Below, piece by piece: positions 45,441 to 56,483 of a stretch of DNA of 64,000 bases. A program made the translations under genes and the position numbers. Position 1 is the stretch's first letter. Every line of letters starts with the position of its first letter. The notes under the pieces were generated by a model that was not told the DNA's origin, searched no databases, and saw only the letters and a program-made list of their open reading frames with translations. This DNA comes from Odontesthes bonariensis (lineage: Eukaryota > Chordata > Actinopteri > Atheriniformes > Atherinopsidae), in assembly GCF_027942865.1 (NCBI RefSeq), contig NC_134515.1, positions 25,256,227 to 25,320,226 on the forward strand. The letters are read 5' to 3'.

Positions 45441-45618
45441 TGTTGTGTTCTCATCAACAAATAGACAGGAAAAGCGGCGTGCAATTCAGGTAACTTTACT
45501 GGCTTCTTGAAACAGTCAAAAACTGATACAGCATTCATTTCCGGTACCTATATAGTGTATCACAACGCGCAGTGCGAGGCTCATTACTACACAGAAAATA
45601 GTTCCTATGAACATAACA
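45441..45618 (-). repeat. 3' LTR of the Ty3/gypsy element
   Basis: 178 bp, starting TGTTGTGTTCTCATC and ending CTATGAACATAACA on the + strand. It matches the other LTR apart from a 2-bp indel (GAAAATAG versus GAATAG) and a few substitutions (for example TTTACTGG versus TGTACAGG), so the insertion is fairly young. It contains TATATAG, a possible TATA box. Confidence 0.9.
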
Positions 45619-45732
45619 ACTCCTCCCTTCTAGCTTTGAAATACACTAGAGAAACTTAAACACTATCAGTTAACTCAGTTATCCTTAAAGTACTTAACCT
45701 AAGCGATATGTCTTCAAACTAACTAAACTAGG

Positions 45733-48700
45733 CTACAAGTCTAATCTCTGTGGAGGATGTCGCGCTCGTTCAGGATAGTGCCGTCCTGGTATATCCGGAA
45801 CCGGTCTGGAAGAAGCAGCTGGGCTATCAGTCGCGGGAGCAGTCTCTGCCTTCAGCTCATCTGGTGGTTCATCCGGTGGTTCATCTAGCGTGAACGATGC
45901 AAAGTCCTCAGAACTGTCTGTGCAGTCTGCATCACGGCATTGGTCATATCTGGTGGAGTGACGGGTTCTAATGTCCAGTAACTGATCCACATGTCTGCGC
46001 CAGATCAGTCCAGGTGGTACTCTTACTGTGTAAGTAAGTGGGCCCGTTTTGGAAACTATCTCACCAGTTTGCCACTTCTGATTCCCATGACGATAATCTC
46101 TGGCAAGTACAGACTGACCCCCGTGGAAGGTTCTCAGTGGTGCTTGCTTTTTGATCTGCCTGCTTTGTTTGTTTGACACGTTCCTGTGCAGGTCTGGTTT
46201 CAGGAGGTCCAGACGTGATCTTAAAGATCTTCCCATGAACAGCACGGACGGTGTCTCACCTGTGGTGGAATGTTCGGTGTTGCGGTAAGACAACAGGAAG
46301 TTGGCCAGTTTCGCTGATATGGACAGTTTGGTGTTCGCCATGGCTTTCATGGATTGTTTAAAGGTCTGGACGAATCTCTCTGCAAGTCCATTTGTTGCAG
46401 GGTGATATGGCACGGTGGTAACGTGCTTAATTCCATTTCCTTTCATGAACATCTGAAAGTCCTCTGAAGTAAACTGGCTACCGTTATCACTGACTAGCTG
46501 CTGTGGCAGTCCAGCACGAGCAAACAGAGTACGAAGAACTTCAATCGTCCCTGTTGACATTGCATTCTTCACAGGGAACACTTCAGGCCATTTAGAGTAT
46601 GCATCGACGACCACTAGGAACATCCTGTCCAGAAAGGGACCTGCGTAGTCGATGTGAACTCTCTGCCACACAGTTGAAGGCCACTCCCAGGTGTGCGGTG
46701 GAGCTACCTGTGGTTGACGCTGAGTTTGCTGGCATCCTGAGCATATCTTTTTGACGTCTTCGATTTCATGGTCAATGCCAGGCCACCAGACATGGCTTCT
46801 GGCCAGGCTCTTCATTTTAACTACCCCTTGATGTCCATCGTGAAGAGACTCTAGCACTCGGTGTCGCAGCTTTGGTGGTATGATGACTCTGGTGCCCCAC
46901 ATTACACAGCCTTGGCATAGGGACAACTGCTCTCGTCGGTTTGCGTACTCAGGTAGGCCAGCATTACCCTTCTGAGGCCACCCCTTCACCGTCAAGTCGT
47001 AGACTCTCACCATCGTGGAATCACGACCCGTTTCCCTCTTCACCTCTAGGAAAGTGACAGGCAGATTCTCCATCTGTGTCATGTGAAAAGGTTCAGCTGG
47101 ATCTGAAAACACAGACTTGTCACCTGACTCATGGGGAAGGCGAGAAAGACCATCTGCATTTCCGTGAAGCTTCGTGCCTTTGAACTCAATGGTGTAATCA
47201 TGAGCTCCTAGAAACAATGACCACCTCTGCAGACATGCCGCCATCATGGTAGGGACTGACTTGCTAGGGTTGAAGATAGCCACTAGAGGCTGATGGTCAG
47301 TGATCAGTGTGAAATGTTTACCGTACAGGTATTGATTAAACTTCTTGAACCCCCAGACTAAGCTCAAACCCTCACAGTCAATTTGGGCATAGTTTTGTTC
47401 GGCTTTGTTCAAGGACCTGGAGGCGAACGCGATAGGCCGTTCAGAGCCATCCTTCATCTTGTGGGAAAGCACAGCACCGATACCATATGGCGATGCGTCA
47501 CAGGCTAAACGCAATGGTAGATTGGGGTTGTAGTGCGTCAACACTTTCTCTGATGCTATCAGTTGCTTTGCTGCCATGAACGCCTGTTCGCAGGACGTCG
47601 TCCATCTCCATACAGTTTTCACTTGCAACAGACTGTTTAATGGATGCAACACTGTTGTGATGTTAGGCAAGAACTTGCCGTAGTAATTGACAAGGCCCAA
47701 AAAGGAGCGTAGCTGACTGACATTCTCAGGCCTGGGTGCCTTCAAGACTGCATCCACCTTATCTTGTGACTTGTGAAGACCATCCTTGTGACCACAGTAC
47801 TCGATTGAGTCTTTGAAAAACTCACATTTTCCTTTGTTCACTCCGAGTCCAAAGTCTGAGCGCCTCTGTAAGACTGCCTCCAGGTTGGTCAGATGTGTGT
47901 GTTCGTCACTTCCTGTAACAAGGATATCGTCTAAATAGCACTGAGTGCCAGGGATGTCTTGAAGAACTTGGTCTATGGCTCTTTGCCATACAGCAGGGGC
48001 CGACGCTATTCCAAAGACCAGCCGGTTGTATTGGAACAGCCCCTTGTGAGTGTTAATGGTTAAATATTTCTTTGACGCTTCTTCCAACTCCATTTGCAGG
48101 TAAGCCTGCGCTAAATCGATCTTGGAGAAATGCTGGCCTCCAGCCAGCGAGGCAAAGATATCCTCTATTCGGGGTAGAGGATATTGATCCGCCTGGAGCA
48201 CTGGATTTAGGCTGACTTTAAAGTCGCCACAGATGCGTAAAGCACCACTCTTCTTTACGACCGGCACGATGGGCGTGGCCCACTCTGACCAATCCACCTT
48301 TGACAAGATACCTTGGTCCTCAAGGCTCTTGAGCTCTGCTTCCACCTTTGGGCGTAATGCATAAGGCAGGTTGCGGGCTTTGTGGAATTTTGGTTGAGCA
48401 TTTTCAGTTGAAGCTATTTTGGCTTTGATCTGTGCCAGGGTTCCAATTCCATCTTGAAAAACTGGTGCAAAGCGATCCAGTAGGTTCCTCAGTCGTTCTG
48501 GAGTAGGCTGAGGGCTCTCTTTAGACATCTCCATCACTTTGATTGATTTCCAGTTAAGCTGGATGCTACGCAGCCACTCTCGTCCAAATAATGGCACATT
48601 GTCATTTTGCACCACATACAGATCCAGTACTCGCTTTGTTTTCTCATACTTGACTTTCACCTTTAATTTTCCCATTGGGGAGACTTTTTCACCTGTGTAA

Positions 48701-48867
48701 GTCTTGAGCGTGAGTGAAGTATGTTTCAGTTTCATTTTAGCAAATTTGTTCTTATAATCTTTGTAGGATATGATTGACAGGGCTGACCCAGTGTCCAGCT
48801 CCATTTTGAGTTTCTGTCCCTCAATTTCAGGTGTTACCCAAATGACATTTTGTTGACTTTCTTTCAC
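45733..48867 (-). CDS. Ty3/gypsy Pol polyprotein (protease, RT, RNase H, integrase)
   Basis: An uninterrupted 1044-codon frame. Approximate residue positions: retroviral-type aspartic protease with DTGSA at 25-29; reverse transcriptase with the YLDD catalytic motif at 311-314; RNase H around 430-560 beginning LACDASPYGIGAV; integrase zinc finger around 680-725 (H...H...CSGCQQ); DDE core with HIDYAGPF near 745, SDNGSQF near 805 and the glutamate in NGLAERF about 35 residues on; then a C-terminal tail with a chromodomain-free, Pro/Asp-rich end (DEPPDEPPDEL). The true frame is open upstream to the stop at 48919, so the first Met is only formal; Pol normally arises from a Gag-Pol fusion. Domain order PR-RT-RH-IN places it in Ty3/gypsy rather than copia. 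Confidence 0.93.
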   Translation of the reverse strand: MKESQQNVIWVTPEIEGQKLKMELDTGSALSIISYKDYKNKFAKMKLKHTSLTLKTYTGEKVSPMGKLKVKVKYEKTKRVLDLYVVQNDNVPLFGREWLRSIQLNWKSIKVMEMSKESPQPTPERLRNLLDRFAPVFQDGIGTLAQIKAKIASTENAQPKFHKARNLPYALRPKVEAELKSLEDQGILSKVDWSEWATPIVPVVKKSGALRICGDFKVSLNPVLQADQYPLPRIEDIFASLAGGQHFSKIDLAQAYLQMELEEASKKYLTINTHKGLFQYNRLVFGIASAPAVWQRAIDQVLQDIPGTQCYLDDILVTGSDEHTHLTNLEAVLQRRSDFGLGVNKGKCEFFKDSIEYCGHKDGLHKSQDKVDAVLKAPRPENVSQLRSFLGLVNYYGKFLPNITTVLHPLNSLLQVKTVWRWTTSCEQAFMAAKQLIASEKVLTHYNPNLPLRLACDASPYGIGAVLSHKMKDGSERPIAFASRSLNKAEQNYAQIDCEGLSLVWGFKKFNQYLYGKHFTLITDHQPLVAIFNPSKSVPTMMAACLQRWSLFLGAHDYTIEFKGTKLHGNADGLSRLPHESGDKSVFSDPAEPFHMTQMENLPVTFLEVKRETGRDSTMVRVYDLTVKGWPQKGNAGLPEYANRREQLSLCQGCVMWGTRVIIPPKLRHRVLESLHDGHQGVVKMKSLARSHVWWPGIDHEIEDVKKICSGCQQTQRQPQVAPPHTWEWPSTVWQRVHIDYAGPFLDRMFLVVVDAYSKWPEVFPVKNAMSTGTIEVLRTLFARAGLPQQLVSDNGSQFTSEDFQMFMKGNGIKHVTTVPYHPATNGLAERFVQTFKQSMKAMANTKLSISAKLANFLLSYRNTEHSTTGETPSVLFMGRSLRSRLDLLKPDLHRNVSNKQSRQIKKQAPLRTFHGGQSVLARDYRHGNQKWQTGEIVSKTGPLTYTVRVPPGLIWRRHVDQLLDIRTRHSTRYDQCRDADCTDSSEDFASFTLDEPPDEPPDELKAETAPATDSPAASSRPVPDIPGRHYPERARHPPQRLDL

Positions 48868-48918
48868 TGAGTGAAGCTCTAGGCAAGCTAATTCCTGCTC
48901 ATATTCATCTGAATTAGA

Positions 48919-49260
48919 TTAATTTGAATAATCCTCATTCAATTCATTAACCTTTTTGTTTCTCCATTTCACATTTGATTTTCTCTCTTTTTGTTTCGTT
49001 TTGCACACTTTTTGGATATGCCCTCTTCTGTTGCACTGGTTACAGTCTTTGTCTTTGAACCAACATTCATCAGGGCTGTGGTTTTGCTTTCCACATCGGA
49101 AACAAGCTGCCTGCTTTTCAGCACGTTTTGTTGTAAATTTGTTCACTGTATATTCGCTAGACGACGCTGTCTTCTTCCGTAATTCAACTGCATCCTTTGC
49201 AGCGGTCTCCAAGTTTTTAGCTTCTTGTCTTAAGCCACTGCTTTTAACATCTTTGTGTGC
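48919..49260 (-). pseudogene. Gag C-terminal part with zinc knuckles
   Basis: The frame contains two CCHC-type knuckles (CFRCGKQNHSPDEC and CNQCNRRGHIQKVC), the nucleic-acid-binding end of Gag, preceded by AAKDAVELRKK. It ends at a TAA (48919-48921) that is in the same frame as the downstream pol. Upstream, the frame meets a stop near 49262 and foreign DNA, so it is cut off from the capsid part at 50331-50766. Confidence 0.8.
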
Positions 49261-49676
49261 CTAAATTGCCTTGTATGTGTCTTATTATTTTATGCTACAT
49301 CATTTTACCATGTGTTGGACATTGCTGTCAGTGTTGCAACTACACACTGCGCCTATGTCTTTGTATATTATATATAATAAAACATAATAATCAAGCTGGA
49401 ACATCCCCTGTGTAAAGGTAAGTTCAGTTTGGCACTGTCCATCTAGAGGACGCGTGGTGTATTTCGGCACGCGTGCTCAAGCATTATACAGCGCGTCCCG
49501 TAAGGAGTAAAAATGGGCGCTTTTTACGGGTGTCCTTATACCACGCTTGATATAAGAAAACAGAACGCGATCGTTAAGATATATAACGTGTGCTCTCGAC
49601 GTGTGGATATGATCGCTTAGGCTTGCGATACTATTGAGACGGCTACCTCCAGAGCGCGCCCGAGCGTCAAGTCTAA

Positions 49677-50330
49677 AGCCTGATTCTTACTCGGCGCAAA
49701 CGTGCAACTGTTCTGGCTCGAGAACCATTAATGACTTCATCGAAAGCGCCAGCCCCTTCACAGTTCCTTCAGCTCATAAGCGCAGTTTGCGCCGAGTATG
49801 CGTCACATTTGCAGTTCTCTCCAGACCAGCGGGCGTCACTGTTGAGGAAACAAGCTGAAAAGCATACGAAGAAAGCATACACAATGCCACCTGTGGTGTC
49901 ACGTCAGCAGAGGCTGGCACATCTGATGCGGAATGAATTTACTCTGGGTGTAGAACTGTATATGTATCTCAGAGCTAAGCGGCTGCGGCAAAAACAGAAG
50001 AGAAGGTGGAATGTTCGTCCTTTGCAACAAGACGAACTTTGTCAAACGTTGTCCCAGTGTAACTTCATAGACGTGTCGTACAGATGTTTGTAGAGGCGCA
50101 CCCTCTCGGTCACCGCAGTCTCTGCAGTGTTCATTTTTTCTTTTTCTTGGTCAGCTGTTTCCGGTTGAGCGCGCGCGAAGTCAGAAAAAAAGTTGTGTGC
50201 GCGACCTTGTGACGCGCGAGGATTTTCTAGCTTGCGACGGGGGGCGTGGCGGAATTTTGGGTCACGTGACCGTTTGCGCCATTTGCGACCAGCTAGTAAG
50301 AGCGAGGTTGCGCCGAGTAAGAATCAGCCT
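49677..50330 (+). mobile_element. 654-bp PIF/Harbinger element inserted in gag
   Basis: Ends AGCCTGATTCTTACTCGGCG and its inverse ACTCGGCG-type match, with one mismatch in the first 22 bp. TAA lies on both sides (49674-49676 and 50331-50333), the classic Harbinger TWA duplication. Inside, 49731-50093 reads a 120-codon frame ending in KRRWNVRPLQQDEL, which resembles the N-terminal RRWWVRP block of Harbinger transposases; the catalytic domain is absent. It is younger than the retrotransposon it split. Confidence 0.8.
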
Positions 50331-50766
50331 TAAGCCGCTTCTGCGTGCCTTCATGCCCGAGACCACACACGAGTCGATCACGCAGCGCGTCTGACAATCC
50401 ATCTCTGAACTCGCAGTGCTCCGATAACCTGCGCAGTTGGGCTATATATTCCGTGACAGACTCATTTTTCTTTTGATTTCTATTGTGAAATCTAAACCTT
50501 TCTGCAATGACCAGCGGTTTTGGGTTTAAATGCTCTTGCAACACTTTCACAATTTCCACATATGGCTTATTTGCTGGTTTGTGTGGTGACATCAAATTTC
50601 GAAGTAGATTATAAGTCTTTGGACCCATTACGCTGAGAAGCACGGCCACTTTACGATCATTTTCGATTTTATTAGCCAGGCTATACAGTTCAACTCTTTC
50701 AATGTACGTGGTCCAATCCTCCACTGTACTATCAAACGCATCCATCTGTCCCACAAAACCAGCCAT
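50331..50766 (-). pseudogene. Gag N-terminal (capsid) part, interrupted
   Basis: Starts MAGFVGQMDAFD and reads as a Ty3/gypsy capsid (LLRNLMSPHKP, HLNPKPLVIAERFRFHNR, ESVTEYIAQLRRLSEHCEF, RDRLVCGL). About 145 residues in, the frame runs into the inverted repeat of the Harbinger element at 50330 and ends a few codons later. The gag reading resumes beyond the far end of that insertion at about 49673-49620 (RALEVAVSIVSQA). Capsid would form the particle in which reverse transcription takes place. Confidence 0.82.
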
Positions 50767-51011
50767 TTCCGTTAAATGCTGACGGTTTCACTAGTCAACA
50801 CAGTCCACTTTTATTCCATATAAAGTTACTTCCGTTTTTTTTCAGGTTACTCACGACCTCGGCTCCTTTGTTTTCCTCCTCCAGTCCTCAACACGAGCTG
50901 GAGACTTTTTCCTTGTAGCTTGCGTCGCGGGTAGGCAAAACAACCGTGGAAAGTTGAAAGGAGACAATTTTCCATTAAACCTCCGCGTTAGGTTCGGGAC
51001 ACGTCGCCAAT

Positions 51012-51187
51012 TGTTGTGTTCTCATCAACAAATAGACAGGAAAAGCGGCGTGCAATTCAGGTAACTGTACAGGCTTCTTGAAACAGTCAAAAACTGATAC
51101 AGCATTCATTTCCGGTACCTATATAGTGTATCACAACGCGCAGCGCGAGGCTCATTACTACACAGAATAGTTCCTATGAACATAACA
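51012..51187 (-). repeat. 5' LTR of the Ty3/gypsy element
   Basis: 176 bp copy of the repeat at 45441-45618. Transcription of the element would start here and run leftward. It is followed directly on the right by the GGTTC target duplication. Confidence 0.9.
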
Positions 51188-51192
51188 GGTTC

Positions 51193-52868
51193 TCCCTCCG
51201 AGAGTACGCCTCCCTTAAAGACTTGCTTTAAAAGGGAAAAGGAAACAACTTCTCCATCATTTTAAGTTTCCATCTCCAATTAGAACACATATCCCCTTGG
51301 GAGCCCTGTCAAGACCACACATCTAAAAACAAGTACACAATGCATCACTAAAATAAAGATGTCTACTTTTATGCCGGTGTGTGTTCACAACCAATGGGTT
51401 CGCTCAGCATTCAGCATTTTATTCACAAAATTAAAAGCTAGGCCAAAAACGTTGGCACAGGTTCATTTATCTTAATTTAGAAAACCTTGGGATTAATTAC
51501 ACTTTAGGCCAGTTAGCTTTAAAGCTTTTTTGCTTCCTTGTTTGTCAATGTTTTGTAGAAAAAGTGCTACTATTGATAATTTAACGGATGACTTTTTAAT
51601 TTTTTTTTCATTATTTAGAATTACTGAAAAATTTAATCTAAAAATAGGAATCAAATCGCAGCCAGTTAAAGGTGAGAGTGCAAAAACAAGGGGCTTGGCT
51701 GGTTGCATGAAGTTCATAGGAGGGACCATAGACATATTATATGTCTATGGGAGGGACAGGGGCTGTTTGTTTTTGTGCTCCTCTGCCCCCTGGCGGCCGA
51801 ACTGAGTAATGTCGTAAATAAATACTACTGTACATGCCTGTCTGAGCTTTTACATAGATTTTTTTCTGTAGATAATCGATTGAAATTATGCATACAACTT
51901 TTACAGAAAGAGTAAAGGGTCTCTGCACATAAATACAAAGATGTTCTTTGCGATCATTCTAATCCTATGACAAAAAAAACCAAACATCTATCCTAAAAGG
52001 AGTGGTCTCTGCTAGGATGACAATCCTCCTGTCTATGAGCGTATGAGGGGTCTCTCACAGATGAGATAAAATGGTGCGATGGTCTTCAGTCGCCATATCT
52101 CGGCCCGAAGTGAATACGTAACGACCCAGTTTGTCTTCTTATCCCGTCTTCACAAAAGCTGATATGTCGCCGTTAATAGAGGAAGGGAGGAGACTTGCTC
52201 ATGAAAAATAAGAAGAGCATGCAAGAAAAGCTACTGTAAGATATCATTTGCTTTCAGTTGGCTGCTATCATTCCAATGTTTGATGAACCCGCATCAGTGA
52301 TGCACTGTCCATTAAACAAAATACTCCTGTTCATTAACCTTTATTTACTGTTGTCTACAGGGAAATAGCTTTTTCTATTTATTTTTCTTAAACTCCCGAA
52401 GCTCCTCCAAACACATTCACCAAATCACACTTCCTGTATTACCCTTGCCGCTCGCTTGACACTTATCGGATTGATACTTGTTTTCTCCTTCTCCTTTCAC
52501 TCCGTTTTCTGAATGCTGGACAACTCTACAGTAACCTCATCAAAATCTAAATTAGTTTTGCACAAAGTGCACTTTAAGCAGAAGTCAGGGGATGCTCACA
52601 AATAAATCCCCCAGGCAGCAGACATCTAAAAACCTGCTACTCGCGTGAAATAATTCCTTTGAAAAACAAAAGCGCCCATAGACCAGTGTCAAACACTCTC
52701 AAGTGCATCTCTTAGCAGTATAATATGAAGACTTTGTCAACCTCTTTGCATGTTGTGTAACATTGATCTGCTAAAATAAATATGGGCTGGTACAGGGTAA
52801 AATTTCATTGACGGAACACAAAATCCTTGTTTTGTTCATGTATTTATCAAACAACTTAAATACAAATA
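51193..52868. other. Intergenic between retrotransposon and mtg2
   Basis: No exon or clear transposon end. One local palindrome, CATAGACATATTATATGTCTATG-like, lies near 51728-51750, beside a GGGAGGGAC direct repeat. Otherwise nothing recognised. Confidence 0.45.
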
Positions 52869-52869
52869 C

Positions 52870-52875
52870 TTTATT
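52870..52875 (-). terminator. Polyadenylation signal of mtg2
   Basis: AATAAA on the - strand (TTTATT on +), about 35 bp downstream of the mtg2 stop codon. This implies a very short 3' UTR. Confidence 0.65.
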
Positions 52876-52910
52876 GTCTAATACTCGCCAATAAACAAGT
52901 TTTCTAACAC

Positions 52911-55435
52911 CTAGATTGATTGGCCTTCTCCCTTGAGGTAGCCATCATACAACTCTCTCAGGTGGAGGATGAGCTCCTCCGTGTTTTGTCCAGTGAGAGC
53001 AGACACGGGGATGACTCTCTGAGTGACGCGGCTCTTTAGAGTCTCTAGCTTCTCCCGGGCCTCAGATAGGTCCATTTTGTTGGCTACGATAGCCTGAGGC
53101 CGCTGGGACAGACCGGGCTCATACTGGTCCAGTTCATAACGCAAGTGTTGGAGCTGGGCCCAAGGCTCCGGTACCGACAGGTCCAGAACAAAGAGGAGGA
53201 AACGACAGCGTTCTATGTGACGCAGGAAGGAGATGCCCAAGCCTCGATTTAAATGGGCTCCTCGAATGATGCCTGGGATGTCAGCGACTGTTTAGAGCAA
53301 AGGTAAAACAAACAACACATGCATCACGCTGCGTATCACAAAAGCTGACAATTACCCAAGGAAAGATTTAATAAAATGCGGCTGCAAAATAACAGGGAGA
53401 ATCTGATGTCAGTGGACTGCTTAAAAGCAGCTACCTGCAACTTGCTCATGATCCCTGTACTGTACAATCCCTACGTGTGGGTTGAGTGTTGTAAAAGGGT
53501 AAGCAGCCACGGCCGGCCTCGCATTGGAGATGGCTCTCAACAGGGAGGATTTCCCAGCATTTGGAAAGCCAACCTGAGGGCATAGAGACAAAAACAAACA
53601 AAAAAAAGCTCAACAGATCTGCAACACTGTGAAGCCGTGTAGCACACTTCTCCTCAGAAATGGAGGCTTCCTCTCACCAGTCCCGCATGGGCCATGGTGC
53701 GCAGCTCCAGTTGAAGGACGCGCTCCTGGCCTTCCACACCCGGGGTTGCTGTCATTGGGGCACGGTTCTCGTTTGACAAAAAGAATCGATTTCCCTTCCC
53801 TCCAGCCCCTCCGAATACAGCCAAATACTCCTGGCCATGAACAGCAAGGTCCACTATGGTTTCACCCTGCTCCTTCACCACAGTTCCTAACGGCACCTTT
53901 GATGAACCAATATCACACGAGAGGCTGAATGAGGCAAGAAACCCGATGCTAAAGAAACTATGAAGAAAAACTTGTTTCATGATCAAATGCATGGACTCAC
54001 AGAAATGTAGGTTGTGCTGCCATTCCGACCGTAGCAATTCTTGCTGCGCCCTGATTGGCCATCCTCTCCCTTGTACAGAGGAACTACTTGTGCCAATGAC
54101 TTGACTAACCGGTCAGCTGAAAGCGTGCAAATAAAGAATATACATAAAAGCAGCGTGTCAGAGCTTTCTGTGTCTGTTAAAAATCTGTATCACAGCGCAA
54201 CACATTTCCATAGTAACAACTGTGACATGTACTCTGCTACAGATGACCTAAACATTGCTTGGAGTATATAAGATACCCCCTCTAATTTACTGCAAGTGAA
54301 TTTCTCTGTGTGACAAATCAATATCAAGTTAATAGGGGTGGCGAAAATAATTAAATCTTAGACTCACTGTGATACACCCTGGGAGCAAAAATAAAAAATC
54401 ATTCCAATCAAGACAGCCAGCGGGACAGCTCTAACACGTTATAAATGCATTGCCAAATAATTTTATGATACCTTAACTGCACTCTATCACTCCATGAAGA
54501 TTAGCGGAAAGCTTGACATGTGGTCCAAAAAAAAAAAAAAAAAGAGGAATGAATGACTGCTTATTGTGCATAACAGGACAGCGTTGGCTAGAATTTTGTT
54601 GTTTTTTTGTCAGTGATTCGTGTGTATGTTGGCATCTGTGTTAATTTACCACAAGTATGCTGCAACAGGGACGTGGTTCTTTTCATCTAGGTTTTTTTTT
54701 TTTAGCGCTGGAAAATATATCAGCAGATATGAAACACACATGGCAAAGTGATAAATGTCATTATGTGTCGCTGTAACCTACTGACCTTTAATGATGATGC
54801 TTCCTCCATCACCTCCGTCGCCTCCATCCGGTCCTCCCCACTCTTTTCGGGGCTCACTGTGGAAACTGCAAGCGCCTTTACCGCCCGAACCGGCCATCAG
54901 CTTCACACGTCGATGGTCCACAAAGTGACGGGTCTGAGGGTTACAGTAAGAAACGCAAATGACCTTGCTTTTTTTCCTTTAAAACCGTCTACCAAAGCAC
55001 GTTCACAGCATGGTGTGTGCCAGTAGGTGCTCCACTGTGTGTAAACAGCAAACTCACTCATGTCAAGCACTAACTGAGTAAGACACTCCAGTTGAATTGA
55101 ATAGATCCGAACAAAAGACGGGAAGAATTTATAATAATTTAAAAATTACGTTAAACACTTACCAGTTTCTTTTCAGACATGTCCCCCTTCTTCGGGGTTC
55201 CTCGGACTTTGGCGCACCGTATCGTGGAGGTGCCGACATCTCTGACACCACCTGAACGCCTCCACAGCGCTGACACTGGAGAGCAACTGAGGCGGAACAA
55301 GCCAGACTCGTCTTTTCCGACCTCTTTCACCATACTGCACCTTGATAGTATCTCCGAGGAGAACCAGCGAGGTGCTTTAACTCTCGACAACACTGCCAAC
55401 ATTGTGCCGTCCAACTGGCAGTTATAGTTTGACAC
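52911..55435 (-). CDS. mtg2: Mitochondrial ribosome-associated GTPase 2 (Obg family)
   Basis: GTPase that helps assemble or license the mitochondrial large ribosomal subunit. Exons in transcript order: 55435-55163, 54933-54786, 54116-54001, 53896-53678, 53573-53435, 53287-52911. Phases fit and give 423 aa, close to the human protein. Exon 1 is a mitochondrial-presequence-like stretch ([20 protein letters not shown]), so translation may start at the second Met (codon 12). Exons 2-4 form the glycine-rich Obg fold ([45 protein letters not shown]). The G domain has G1 [10 protein letters not shown]2 PFTT, G3 [11 protein letters not shown]4 NKMD and G5 SAL. In human the gene also lies directly downstream of SS18L1 on the same strand. 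All motifs are intact. Confidence 0.95.
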
Positions 55436-56450
55436 CAGCTACCGGTGGTTGGATCATGTCACCTCGACCGTTTGCCTGAATAAATATCGCCGTCAACAAA
55501 ACAAGCGGAACGGGATGCTGGCGGAGTATTAAATCACATAGTTAGTTAAATCATGTTGGCAGTTTACGAAGGACATAACCTAATGGCTCTGACATCAATA
55601 ACACAACACATTTAGTAACGACACACAAGGTTTGTTTTTGTCTACGGAACCCGTGAAGGGACGTGGAGTGTAAGCGATTGATAAATACGGAGTTTCTTCG
55701 ATGTTCGTGACTTGTGCTCTACCGCCACCTTCTGTTCTGGAATGTGCGTTACGGGTTTTCTGTACATTTCTCATATCAGAATTTGAATTCCTCAAAACTA
55801 AATGAGTTTAACATCGTCCAGTGAGGTCATCAGGTTACTTGTCCCCATCGTGAATAACATTCTCATTCTTTTGAGTACCCTGCAATGCTTTGGCTCACTC
55901 TTAAGTATCAATATTGCCATTGTCATTAGCACAGTGATAAAGGACAACAGTTGTAGGCTATGTCTGCAATCATGACCTTACAAGGGCTAAAGTTTTCAGC
56001 TGAATGATGAGAAAAAAACTGTCCTGTTCCTTTAGCAAAATCCTGTACATTATATTTATATCAACTATTTCAATGAGTGAACAGTCACCTGAATGACTTG
56101 TTGCTTGTTTGGTTGTCTTGATAACATTGTTTTCTTCAGTCAGCAAATTATGTTAAATTACCAAGGATTATGATGACAAGTTCAGGTCAAAAACTTGAGA
56201 ATAGATCATATTCAAAGCAACACATTCATTGTGATGATAATAACTATTATCAAATACGCCTCCTGACAATTTCTTGACAAATCCAGGCACACAAAATGTT
56301 AACGTCAGTTTATCTTTATATAACAAAGAGTAACAAAAGACAGCAGAAAAGATCAGGCAAATGCAGTCTTACAATAGATAACATTCATTTTTGGACTACG
56401 CACATAAAACTTGACACGCTCATTCTCTAACATTTGAGCAAACATACACA

Positions 56451-56483
<33 letters not shown>

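Larger units (their letters stand above)
45441..51187 (-). mobile_element. Ty3/gypsy LTR retrotransposon, nearly complete
   Basis: 5747 bp with terminal direct repeats (45441-45618 and 51012-51187, both TG...CA on the + strand) and a 5-bp target duplication GGTTC (45436-45440 and 51188-51192). Reading on the - strand: 5' LTR; a primer-binding site two bases inside it starting TGGCGACG; gag; pol (protease, reverse transcriptase, RNase H, integrase); a purine tract AAGGGAGGAG; 3' LTR. No envelope-like frame. Pol is open, but gag is broken by a Harbinger insertion (49677-50330) and an extra unexplained segment, and a stop codon separates gag from pol. It cannot be autonomous as it stands. Confidence 0.92.

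Noticed and set aside
45991-46176. 61-codon + strand frame inside the retrotransposon
   Set aside because: Antisense to the integrase C-terminal part of pol; no motif.
53376-53928. Plus-strand frames of 69 and 99 codons over mtg2
   Set aside because: They are antisense shadows of exons 4 and 5 of mtg2, which carry the Obg motifs on the - strand.
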